From Prostheceraeus crozeri (Eukaryota > Platyhelminthes > Polycladida > Euryleptidae), in assembly GCA_907163375.1 (NCBI GenBank), contig CAJQUW010015437.1, positions 930,001-994,000 on the forward strand: 64,000 nt of DNA, written 5' to 3'. Shown here piece after piece: positions 21,101-30,692 of the stretch. Position 1 is the stretch's first letter, and every line of letters begins with the position of its first letter. The position numbers and the translations under genes were made by a program. Below the pieces are notes generated by a model, which saw only the letters and a list, made by a program, of their open reading frames with translations, did no database searches and was not told the DNA's origin.

Positions 21101-21790
21101 TGCGCGATATTTGCCTTCGATGACATTTTCATGCTTGAAGCCGTCACATTGAGCAGCTGTAGCCACATATTGCCCTTATCTGTTTGCACCACTCCATTAG
21201 CAACTAAGATGCCTTCGGGAATATTCTTATGTATTGGCGTAACAACTCCTAGGACTGCATCCTTGGACCAGTCCTGACAAACAGCCTTGCAATAGACTGC
21301 AGAAAACCGAGGGACTGTCGTCTCCTCAATTAAACTCACTTCTGTATCCAATACATCGACTCGCGTTCTCATGTCAACAGTCGTACCAGTTCTCGCGAAC
21401 ATGATAACTCCACGGCTGTTCAACATGTCAATATTAAATTCTGTAAGGAAATCCTGCCCGAAAATAATATCGTAGCTTCTTTCATTGGCCACGACATAAT
21501 CATAGTTGCAAATTTCTGAACCCAAATTCACTTTCAGCTCGCAAATTCCTGCAACTTGTAACGGTCTTTTCTCCGCGTCTCGTAGCGCGGGGCGTCTAGA
21601 GCTATCAATTTTAGCCCCAACCTCTCTTGCTAGGTTTATATGCACCACACTACGATCGGCGCCGCTATCTAACAACCCCCATCCTCTACGATGGGCGATA
21701 GCAAATTCAATGACATTCTTACTGCCCTTCCTTTTCGCAGTCCCAGACAATGAACACTCCGCGAGACCAATTTCGCCTGGAGGAAGATCG
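18180..21790 (-). pseudogene. pol: pol region of the Gypsy element (PR, RT, RNase H, integrase)
   Basis: Domains in element order with approximate positions: aspartic protease about 21560-21720 (LLDSGADRSVVH); reverse transcriptase about 20200-20960 (FTVLDLKSGYWQVPL and YLDDTIVMG); RNase H about 19640-20010 (FVLDTDASDRAIGCVLSQ); integrase about 18570-19440, with a zinc-binding part (GHTGKES...CGVCGEC) and DDE core (LDIIGPL, LTDQGPEFES, GAVERLNRTVKN); and an integrase tail at about 18200-18420 (RSWRGPYLVSRV). All parts expected for Ty3/Gypsy are present in the right order. As a whole the region looks broken, with about three breaks, so this copy probably cannot make its own pol. Confidence 0.88.
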
Positions 21791-21794
21791 AAAC

Positions 21795-23366
21795 TCACTT
21801 CTTTGGCCTCGCTAATTCGTTTAAATCACGAAATGGACAATTCCGTCGAAAATGTCCTTCGCGATCGCACGCAAAACATCTTGCAGCGGACTCTCGGTTA
21901 TTGCTTCCTCGGAAAGCTTCCGCTCGTGGTGGCGTCGGAGATCTGGGGATCCTCCTATCAAATGTTTGCTGATTCCTGAACAGCTCCCGCGGTTGGCGCC
22001 AGTTCCTGTCGGTACTGGCACCACCTGACACACCACGGTCTTGCGACCGCACTGTGTGGTTCGAAGGACTTACCTGCCTCGACTGCATGATCGAATTATC
22101 GCTAGAATTCGGTCGGAAAGGCCCGGCAGACAAAAGAGGAATCTCCCTAATCCTATCTGCAACCTGCAAAATTTCAGCCACTTCTGCAGGTGGCGTCACC
22201 GCAAAATGGCGTGCTACTTCGACATTTGTAGTTCCCTGAATCATTCTCTCGATGATACAGAACTCCCGTTCTCTTCCTGAATGACCCTGGAAAGCCACGC
22301 GCCCCAGTTTCCTAAGTTCCCCTTCAAACTCACGCATGGACTCACCTGTTTTCTGAGTACGCGTATAAAAGAGCTCTTTCGCTCGTGCAGCACTAGGAAC
22401 CTTAGAGTATTGCCGTCGCAAACTCTTGACGAGCAGCCTCAAATCACTCTGCTCCTCTTCTGAGCGGTTGCTCACAAATGCAAAGACCTCATCGGTCAAC
22501 AGGGAACTCAGTTGAAAAATCCTCTCTCTCGGAGGATAACTATCGAGAGCATTCTCCACCCTCTTATACCACACCTCAAAATCACCTCCTTTAAAATGAG
22601 GAATATTTTTCAATGATATACGCGAAAATTTGGGGGCTTCCGCCGCTTTTCGCACCGAAAGGTCTTTCGACCGATCGGGTTCTGCATACATAATATGCAG
22701 AAGCCGGATCAACTCCTCTAGGGTATCATGAGCCCTACTTGAGTCCTGTGCTCGACAAACCTGAGCGTATACTTCATCGCTCAACTTCGAGCACAGCAAA
22801 AACTTTCTCTCTTGCACAGGATACGTATCCAGTGCCATCTTAAATCTGCGGAACCACGGAGCAAAATTACCTCCGGAAGAAACAGCCACATGACCTACCG
22901 AATATCGGTCGTAAAACATGTCTAAACAAGTTCTCACTTGTCCATGTCTAGCGTGGGATCGGCCGTCGCTGCCACCAAATGTAACTGGCCTGCGGTCAAG
23001 GACATTGTATCGTATAGGATAGGCACTTACCCTTTCGGACTGGGTCTGCTCCTGTTGCCGCTCTCGCTCCTCTTCCTCGGCCTCGTCGGCCCAACTCACC
23101 GCTCGGGGCTTTCGCCCTACGGTCTCAACGTTTTCAAGGAACTCCTCGGCTTTCGCCTCGGACAGTGTGGACGTCGGGTTGCCGGACAACAGGTGACTCT
23201 CGTCGCCTGTAAGGCTCAGCTCTCGCAGCCTTCCCTCAGCGCCTCCCAAGCTCTCGCGGGACTCCGACGCAGGATCCACTGTAACAGACGAAGACTCGCT
23301 TGTCAACTCAATTGTCGGTCGTTTAAGAATACCTGGTCGCATAAACATACGATCAGACTCGCGCAT
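21795..23366 (-). CDS. gag: gag region of the Gypsy element
   Basis: Frame of about 523 residues. The N-terminal 125 residues, acidic and Ser/Glu-rich (ending DRRPVT), are encoded inside the LTR, so the reading frame crosses the primer-binding region. The centre has the helical character of Gypsy capsid proteins (HFKGGDFEVWYKRVENALDS, repeated in a weaker form nearer the N-terminus as NFAPWFRRFKMALDTYP), suggesting a duplicated capsid segment. A zinc knuckle CFACDREGHFRRNC lies near the C-terminus. Gag packages element RNA in cytoplasmic particles. Pol follows directly. Confidence 0.8.
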   Translation of the reverse strand: MRESDRMFMRPGILKRPTIELTSESSSVTVDPASESRESLGGAEGRLRELSLTGDESHLLSGNPTSTLSEAKAEEFLENVETVGRKPRAVSWADEAEEEERERQQEQTQSERVSAYPIRYNVLDRRPVTFGGSDGRSHARHGQVRTCLDMFYDRYSVGHVAVSSGGNFAPWFRRFKMALDTYPVQERKFLLCSKLSDEVYAQVCRAQDSSRAHDTLEELIRLLHIMYAEPDRSKDLSVRKAAEAPKFSRISLKNIPHFKGGDFEVWYKRVENALDSYPPRERIFQLSSLLTDEVFAFVSNRSEEEQSDLRLLVKSLRRQYSKVPSAARAKELFYTRTQKTGESMREFEGELRKLGRVAFQGHSGREREFCIIERMIQGTTNVEVARHFAVTPPAEVAEILQVADRIREIPLLSAGPFRPNSSDNSIMQSRQVSPSNHTVRSQDRGVSGGASTDRNWRQPRELFRNQQTFDRRIPRSPTPPRAEAFRGSNNRESAARCFACDREGHFRRNCPFRDLNELARPKK

Positions 23367-23449
23367 TAAAAGTTCATGATAAAATAATGCAGTAAAACCT
23401 CGTAAACTGATTCAATAAAACCGCTCAACATGCGCATAAAACGGTTACA
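22980..23449 (-). repeat. 5' LTR of the Gypsy element (470 bp)
   Basis: Same ends as the 3' LTR. Directly inside it the element strand reads TTTGGTGGCAGCGACGG, where the primer-binding site is expected; I do not assign the tRNA. The gag frame already starts within this LTR. Confidence 0.9.
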
Positions 23450-23453
23450 CTAG

Positions 23454-24736
23454 TACGCAACCATAATTTGCATAACTGTTTTCAACTTAAATTACTATAG
23501 AAACAAGGGTGCATAGTATTCATGGGTCTTAAATCATAAATTAAATATACAAATCTACTTGATATGATACTAAATAAAGGTAGATGTTTGATGGTATCTA
23601 CCTGACAGTGACTTCTTTTTCTTAATAACTGCAATTATGCTAACAAAAGTAAGCTGGGATCTTCTTGGAGATTACACTGGCCAAGGATGTTGAAATAAAG
23701 ATTACTTACAAGCCGCATATGCATTTCTTTTAGCTTCATCATAGGGAGCATCCTTATTCTACATAATCCATAAAGTCAATTGCAATTCAGCAACTTGTTT
23801 AAAATTGAATTTTTATGAAAATATCAGCTGCTTGGAAACGGGCTTATCAACACGAAAACAACATGCTATTCTGCGAATTTACTTCGCAATACATAAACAA
23901 CACAACTGAAACAACTGTTTTTGCTTCTTTCTTGTGTAACAGAATTTCAAATAGCAGGAAGTTAAGCAAAGGCATTGAGCATCAAATATGTTCTGTAAAA
24001 GTAATTTTGTAGTGAATTGTTAATCAGATTTGTCACAGGATACATGTTTATGAACGGTTAATCATTATTTCATGTCTAATGTATCATTTTATTCAGGTTA
24101 ATTTCTTCTTCTTTTCAGAGTTCACTTTGTGGTTAGTTTAAAAAAGTTTTCAGAAGATCATATTTATATATGAATGCTGCACTTCTTCCATCTTCGAAAA
24201 TAGTATTTGCTTTTTTCAAATAAGACAGGTACTACGAACTATGTGATTGGGGTTACACTTTCACTATGCGTAGATACATGCTCATATCTAATTCTCCGCT
24301 TTCATTCTTTTCATGCAAATTTTGTGAAATTCTGCAACGTTTGATGAAATAGTGCTTTTTTGAACTTAATTCTAACGTTTGTGTGAAGCTTGTAATACAA
24401 TTCGTTAGATTGGACTAATGCTTTCTTGTTAAGGGAGTATAAGCTCATGTGCCATCTCAAATCAATATTGTAGGGCAAGTACGATCATCACGGACCGCAC
24501 AAAGCTCTTTAAAGTATGTTTCGCAAACTAACAGTCTTCAAACGTTTGATAAATGATTGCCATCACCCGACCTTTTATCTAACGTTCGTATGAAGCTTGC
24601 AGTGCAATCTGTTTAAGCTGATTGTTTTCAATCATTGCTAACTGATGGAGAAATTCCATCATCTAAAACAGGTTTTGTAGAATGAATGGTCAGAAACTGA
24701 GCTAAGTTTAAAGAAAGTTCGCAAACTTTACGTGCC
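23454..24736. other. Non-coding; diverged direct repeat
   Basis: No gene. A segment at about 24366 (TCTAACGTTTGTGTGAAGCT) recurs at about 24583 (TCTAACGTTCGTATGAAGCT), 217 bp apart; other AAACGTTTGATAAA-like pieces recur too. Possibly the end region of the mariner/Tc1 element that follows. Confidence 0.4.
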
Positions 24737-25614
24737 TCATACAAACTTTTGATAGAAGTTCGCGAAGCTCGTGTTCCGGGTGGGGTCTGGTGAACGAGCA
24801 GGCCAGGTTATTGTTCCGAATCGCGAAATCAATCGATTGGGAAATCTTTTACGCAGAATGGTCATAGTTTCACGAGCGGTGTGAGGAGTCGCACCATCCT
24901 GTTGAAACCAGAGTTCATCACTGTCCACTTGAGGGAAGAACCAATCGACAAGCATGTCTCTATAGGCGTTTCCATCAATTGAACCATCGAAGAAATATGG
25001 GCCGTAAATCCTTTGTGAGGACAATCCACACCATACTGATGCACGCTCCGGATGAAGTGGCTTCTCGATCATCAGCTGAGGTTGTTGCGTACCCCAAAAC
25101 CTGTAGTTCTGTTTATTGATGAATCCTGACAAGTTTAAATGGGCTTCATCAGACATGATCAATTTGTGAGTAAGATCATTTTGAGTCCAAAAAGCAGCAC
25201 AGAAGGCCAGCCGCGTTTCATGATCCGTAGGTTTCAATTCTTGAACGATTTGGATTTTGTACGGGAAAAGGTTTAAATCGGCAGTCAAAATTTTCTGAAG
25301 CGATGATTTCTTGATGTCCAATTCTCGTGACCTTCTTCGTATTGAGGTGTTTGGGTCTCTCTGCACACTACGCATTACTCTCCCCACGTTCTCTTCATTT
25401 CGAACGGAAGTTAGTCGCCCACTTCTTTCCGATTCTTGAACTTATCCAGTTTCTTGGAAACGTTTCACAATTGCTTTAATCGTGTTTGCTGCAGGTGGGT
25501 CTCTTACTCCAAAATGGGAACAATACTTCCTTTGGGTCATTATCACGGACTTTCCGATTCAAGAAACAGCTCGACAACTTTTATTCGTTGTTCTAAACTT
25601 AATCTTTGAGACAT
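24737..25614 (-). pseudogene. mariner/Tc1-superfamily transposase remnant
   Basis: Reading down from an ATG at 25614: MSQRLSLEQRIKVVELFLES, a helix-turn-helix of the DUF4817 type, ...NTIKAIVKRFQETG, then an in-frame TAA at about 25446, then the open part from 25387: DPNTSIRRRSREL, LFPYKIQIVQEL, first catalytic Asp in MSDEAHLNL, YRFWGTQQPQ, second Asp in WFQQDGATPHTA, and WPARSPDP near the end, where the third acidic residue is expected. The family usually continues LTPLDFFLWG; here the reading leaves the family after SPDPT, so the C-terminus is shifted or deleted. At least two lesions: inactive. Terminal repeats were not identified. Confidence 0.8.
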
Positions 25615-25904
25615 TTGATTTTTGTGTTATCCGCACACTTACAATAAATTGGCAGTCGAGCTCGTTCACTTCACGTTTTTCTAACAACGATCTGACCTGC
25701 GCTCATGAGTGATTGTCATTGTGACTGGCAGACACTGTCGGCATAGAAAGTGAATTCGGACATCGATAACAATTGAATTGACACGTAAATTTCCGTTAAT
25801 AACACTGGACATGCTTATCAATTGCGAAGAAGAATGTTTTCTAAAAATGCTCTTTCCGTACATAATCCAAATCTATTGAGAACTTCTAACAATCGTCAGT
25901 AACT

Positions 25905-26858
25905 TATCGCAAACCCCTGGACCTGATGGAATTGGTCCCAGTCCATTTAAAAAACACAGAAGATCTGATCTTAAAACTAAAAAACATAGAAAGAAGTTGC
26001 AAAACCAATACCATCTTCTTATCTCTTGATGTTAAAAACTTGTACCCCAGCATCCCGATTGCTGAAGCAATTTCAGAAGTTATAAACTTTACCGCTGAAA
26101 ATTGGGATAAAATAAATAATTACGGCCTTGACCTTCAGTCGATAGAAAATACAGTATGTTAAAATTTATCTGCTACAATTACGAAATACAGTATAACGGT
26201 AATTTCTTCCAACAAATCAAAGGCTGTCCGATGGGCACACATTTCAGCCCACCATTCGCGGTTATTTTTATGAATAGCTTAGAAAACAAAGCTCTGAAAA
26301 ATTGAAAGACAATCATAATATTTCGCCAGACATATACGCAAGGTACATTGATGATATAATAATGGGTCCATTCCCGACCAATGCAGATTTCGATATCATA
26401 TTAGAAACTTTCAACAGTATAAATAATGATACTAACTTCACTATTGAGGTGCCGGACAAAACTCTTAACTTCTTAGATATTAGTATAAGCAATGCTAACA
26501 AAAAGATACTTTACTGTTGGTACCAAAAAGAAATGCACTCGGGAATTTCACTAAGAAAAGATAGTTTTGTCCCTGCTCACATAAAATCTAATTTTGTCAC
26601 TAGTAGTATTAATAATGTTACTAAAAGATGCAACAACGAACATGACTTGAAGTAATCCATCAATCAGTTGGACATAAAATTAAAAAACAACGGGTTCACC
26701 CACAATTTCTCTAGAAAATCCAAGTCTAGAAATAAAATAGTCTCGCAGAATACTAGTAACTTAAAATTACGTTTCATCAATGATCATACAGACAATAAAA
26801 TTCGTCACTTAATAAAAAAATACGAATTACCCGCGTTTGAAATACAAAGTTTGTGAAT
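25905..26858 (+). pseudogene. Penelope-like element reverse transcriptase remnant
   Basis: Coding-like text in successive frames: FLSLDVKNLYPSIPIAEAIS (RT motif A), then YNGNFFQQIKGCPMGTHFSPP (motif B), then YARYIDDIIMGPFP (catalytic YIDD box), TLNFLDISISN, and the typical C-terminal piece MHSGISLRKDSFVPAHIKSN. These are the landmarks of Penelope-like RTs rather than LINE or LTR RTs. The N-terminal part is missing, and frame shifts and stops (for instance near 26158 and 26655) make it inactive. The GIY-YIG endonuclease that should follow is not present here; such a fragment occurs at 42621-42989 on the other strand and is a separate insertion. Confidence 0.8.
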
Positions 26859-26860
26859 TA

Positions 26861-27308
26861 ATATGAAATTTTCTTGATCGACAAGTCATGTACGAACATA
26901 ATACTCGTATTGTAGGAAGTGACTAGCCTTCGGCTCCTGCTTTCAAACGGCAACCATCTAGAGTTTTCTCGTGCAATTAGTAGCCGTGAAGGAACTTTAT
27001 TGTAGTGACGCAATATACAGTAATCATAAACTAACCTTGATGATAATCCATTTATTTTAGAAAAATGGCTTAAATTCCCATGTTCCATGTTCTGGCAGTC
27101 TACTACCTCTTTAGTATATTATTAATCTATCGATATATCTATCTATTGATACATCAACTTTATGATGTGCGTCTCCCTGATTGTTTCCCTATACCTATCT
27201 TGAATCTGAATCCTTTGCCCATTAAACTGAATCACATCACTATTCAACGTGTATTTGTGTAGTGAGTGTATATACATCTACAGTTTAAAGAATTTCTGTT
27301 TGTTTCAG
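26861..27308. other. No gene recognised; upstream of the spliced gene
   Basis: Contains the promoter or a 5' intron of the gene starting at 27309, if that gene is real. A minus-strand frame at 26858-27088 has no recognisable features. TATCTATC-like simple sequence occurs at about 27125-27160. Confidence 0.35.
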
Positions 27309-28504
27309 ATGTCAGATGTCAAAATCAACCGTGCCTATCCGGCTTTTTGTGAAATCAAGTTTGTTGTCATCTACTTTGTATCAGACAAAACAATTGATAC
27401 TTTTAATGTAAAAGAAATTCATAATTGGAGTGAAACTCATTATGAGTCACTGAAAAGGGAGGATAAAGTGATGCTCACGGCGGACTATGATTTCGTTACG
27501 TATCGCGTAAGTGTATCACTTGAACGTATACATGTTTTCTCCTACCGGGTAGCTGAAAATATTTTCATTCAAATGAAAATATCAAATGATATTAGGTATC
27601 ATACCTTGTAAGCACAAGTTGTAATGTATGGATTTCAAACTTTAGGACTACACATGTTATGACCTAAATTTGGCATACACAAAAGTTTTCATGATTTTTT
27701 ATGAATGAGGGACCATACGTTCCGTGCTATGAAATTTTCACCTTAAGATGTTGAAATGACGAAAGTCAAATTAAAACAAACTAAAATGAAAACTCCAAAA
27801 AATTGTTGATTTTCCTGTTTTCAGAAGGGCCAATATATGCCATAGTCGAATTAGTTAGAATACATCATATTAAGATCTTAGAGCAATTTTACAACTTGCC
27901 CCACTGTCCCCTACATGTTGATAAAAAAAGGGATCGTTTTGTTGACGAACATGTAGATTTTCCAAATAGTCGTGCTTCATTTACCGTTCATCCGTAAAAT
28001 ATGCTTTCGTTGTTCAATTTGAATTCTTAGATTTTCATACCAGGTCCTCGAATTTTTTTCTGAAAACTACAGGAACCATACGTAATGTTTAGTAACTTAT
28101 TGTCTGTAATTAGAACTCTGCTCGCGTAGCGTGAATTGTCATTGATACCATTCTCTAATTTATGTTAATTTTTAGGTATTCCTTTTGCAAGTTGCCACCA
28201 CAAAGGAGGAATTAAAAGATGTATTATTGTTCATACGTCATTTGAAGAAATTGGGCTACCGCTTGGAACAGATTAAATCAAACTTTAGTGCTGTGAGGAT
28301 TCCACGTGTTCGTCAAATTTTGCCACCTCTGTCGGTACGTTACGTTTACAACTGAACTAAATGAACGAAAATATACTTACGAAAAATTATGTTAATATTT
28401 TCTTTCAGAACTTCGTAAGCCAAATACAATCTTCGACGGACTACTCAGATGCTGAGCCACCCATTCGAAGCTCCTCCCCCAAAGCCTCTCAATCTGTCAA
28501 AGAG
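27309..28504 (+). CDS. Candidate host gene, three in-phase coding exons; Tudor/SH3-like start as in BEN-domain proteins
   Basis: Three exons with good signals that fit each other in phase 0. Exon A 27309-27506 (acceptor CTGTTTGTTTCAG, donor GTAAGTG; MSDVKINRAYPAFCEIKFVV...DYDFVTYR). Exon B 28176-28334 (acceptor TTAATTTTTAG, donor GTACGT; VFLLQVATTKEELKDVLLFI...RQILPPLS). Exon C 28409-28504 (acceptor TTTTCTTTCAG, donor GTATTG; NFVSQIQSSTDYSDAEPPIR). Each is fully open; lengths are 198, 159 and 96 bases. The A-B junction (LTADYDFVTYR/VFLLQVATTKEEL) recalls the small beta-barrel at the N-terminus of BEN-domain and related proteins, which I treat as a weak hint. The ATG directly follows an acceptor, so a 5' untranslated exon is likely. 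The gene presumably continues to the terminal exon at 30256. Confidence 0.6.
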
Positions 28505-30255
28505 GTATTGATTTATTGAGCATTATTAATTTAACTCGAGTAATTCTAGGCCCTCGTAGCCTAAAAACATCGCTGCCACTCGGACTGACTGATGCATATG
28601 AGCATTATCGTGCTTTATCAGTGGCTTTGCAGATAATTAGGCCTACTTCGACAATATGAACATGTTCATTATGTTAATTTATAAATTGTTGATGTGAGTG
28701 ACACTTTCATGTCGTAGAGATGAACCCGAAACTTAGCTTAATGAAGCTGCATGATTCCTGATGCATGGTTACTTAAATATGAAAAACTTAAAATACTTAG
28801 ACATGAAATCATCAAATGATCGACTGATTGACACTAGCACGAGATTGTTCTTGAGATTGCACTTACCAATTATTCGTCAATTACCGGTTTTTGCTGTAGA
28901 GTGATTTTTCCTACAAAAGTGCTCTCGGGACAAGTTGTTACAATGACGGGAAAAGTTGTTACACCAGGTCTACTACTGATGAGGCTCACTCACTGCAGCA
29001 GTTCATGCCCCAACTAATCTCAACAAGCCATAAGTCAGTTGACAATCCACTGAATGATGTCGCGAAAACTATTCCGCAGTGGAAGAGGCTGCACTCGCAG
29101 CGTCCCGGTGTTATGACACTCAGTTTCCCACTTTTTTATCTTCCGTGGGAAACTCAGATTCAGCTTTTGGCTGTCATACATTTTCCCACCGGAAATTTAT
29201 TAATGTTAGAGAAAATCTCTAAGAATATTTTAAAGAAAATCTCATTGAGGCATTAGAACTCAACATTTTAGTTGAAGTCTTGACAAAGATGTATGTGCAA
29301 ACTAAATATAGTCTCCTAGAGGCCTTAGACCTAGAAATTGTCAGTTGAGATCTCAGTAGAGATGAAATTGCACTTTCTTGTGAAGAATAAAAGAGAGAGA
29401 ATCATCGTATCATACGTTAAATATCCGTGGGGAAATTGTAAGCAACTTTGCGATTTTTGATCGGAAAACGAGATGAACGGAAAGAGAGAAGTGTTACATA
29501 GGGATATTTTACGTAAGTCCAATTCCTTTGAAGCTATAAGAAAATATCAGATAGCAACGAGAAAACAGAAAACCACAAGTTTGACCATCAATTGTAAGCT
29601 AAATGAGAAAGATGAGAAACATAACGGATTAATCCTACTCATAAGAGAGAAAAAAAGAAACGTTTTGAAACGGCATGAGATGAAATCATTTGTTGGGTTT
29701 GAAGGTATCTGATTGGTTCCATCCAAAAGAGGGTTCATCACAGTATGCATGACTATAACATGCACTTATTCTGCAACAGTATTATATTGCATCGAATGTG
29801 GAAGAATAAGGGGAAAGTAGACCAATGGATTATTTTTCATGATGCCTTACATAGTTGATAGTGGGATAACTGAGGAATTATGATTTAGTCTCGTCGTGAG
29901 CGTTGTAGAAGGATTGTTCTACATTTGTATGTGTGCAAATAATTCAAATAAATCTATTTTGTAATTTAATTAATAGAAATAAGTAGTGGGTGAAGATTGG
30001 CCAATTATTTCGGTCGTTAAGGACAAGGCTCCAGAAATAATTTGAATCGGATAAATAATTGGCCGGTTTTTTCGCCCGCACGATATAGTTTTTGACCTTT
30101 AATTCAATGAAACATTGTAATTATAGATCTTACTATTTAGATCATACGACGTTTTGCTGTTTTTCTGTTGTTCTCAAGTTGTATCATGTTCTCAATTAAA
30201 CCACAGCAGTTTCTTAATTGATTAAATCATAATGATAGAATTTTTCGGTTTACAG
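28505..30255. other. Probable intron(s) of the spliced gene
   Basis: Mostly AT-rich without recognisable elements. A possible weak exon at about 29003-29110 (TTCATGCCCCAACTAATC...) would change phase 0 to phase 1 as needed to join the terminal exon, but its splice signals are poor. Confidence 0.35.
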
Positions 30256-30404
30256 CTGCAGTTTCTCGAATGAATATCGAAGGGTCGGATGAAAAGACCA
30301 TCGAGGACGCAATCCGACGAATCCTGAAGGATGCCAGCGACAAAGAGGGAGGCTGTCGCAGACGCGAGTCTGGAGAGGAACCAAAGCGCAAGATGGACCG
30401 CTAG
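30256..30404 (+). CDS. Candidate terminal coding exon
   Basis: Acceptor TTTTTCGGTTTACAG, then an open frame AVSRMNIEGSDEKTIEDAIR...EEPKRKMDR ending in TAG at 30402-30404, followed by AATAAA at 30471-30476. Composition (acidic helix, then a basic Arg/Lys tail) looks like a nuclear protein C-terminus. The frame starts with two bases (CT) completing a codon, so it needs a preceding exon ending in phase 1; the exon at 28409-28504 ends in phase 0, so at least one intermediate exon is missing from my model, or this exon belongs to another transcript. Confidence 0.55.
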
Positions 30405-30470
30405 TGTCAAAGAATTTTTGAAATTTGACTGAATTGTTAATGACTGGAATGGACTGCCAATTTCTTGCAG

Positions 30471-30476
30471 AATAAA
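30471..30476 (+). promoter_or_regulatory. Polyadenylation signal AATAAA
   Basis: Lies 67 bases after the TAG of the terminal exon, in the expected place. Confidence 0.5.
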
Positions 30477-30692
30477 TTACTTCATATGTTGTAGCTTTCT
30501 CGAGTTTTCTGAGTCTGAGGGACTGCGTTTGAGTATAGGCATTTAAAAAGGGGCGATCTTATAGTGTATCTGTTCAAAAATACAATTAATGTTATGATTA
30601 TTAATGAATTTTAAGGTAAATGGGAAGCTAAATCGGTCGTAAGAAATTGTCGGCAAATGAGCGATATGACGTGTCGGCACAGTAACGTAATG

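Larger units (their letters stand above)
16188..23449 (-). mobile_element. Ty3/Gypsy LTR retrotransposon with SGNH-like 3' domain
   Basis: A 7.26-kb insertion on the minus strand with two LTRs beginning TGTAAC and ending GTTACA, flanked on both sides by the 4-bp target duplication CTAG (16184-16187 and 23450-23453). Order in element direction: LTR, gag with zinc knuckle, protease, reverse transcriptase, RNase H, integrase, integrase tail, SGNH/GDSL-like domain, polypurine tract (GGGGGAAGGATGA), LTR. PR-RT-RH-IN order places it in Ty3/Gypsy. The LTRs are almost identical except for one 48-bp block present in only one, so the insertion is young. The pol part looks broken, with about three breaks. 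It is much more GC-rich than its surroundings, especially at the SGNH end. Confidence 0.92.

Noticed and set aside
27825-27997. Possible extra exon (EGPIYAIVELVRIHH) of the spliced gene
   Set aside because: Its phase does not fit the preceding exon's donor and it runs into a stop without a good donor; it could be a rare alternative exon.
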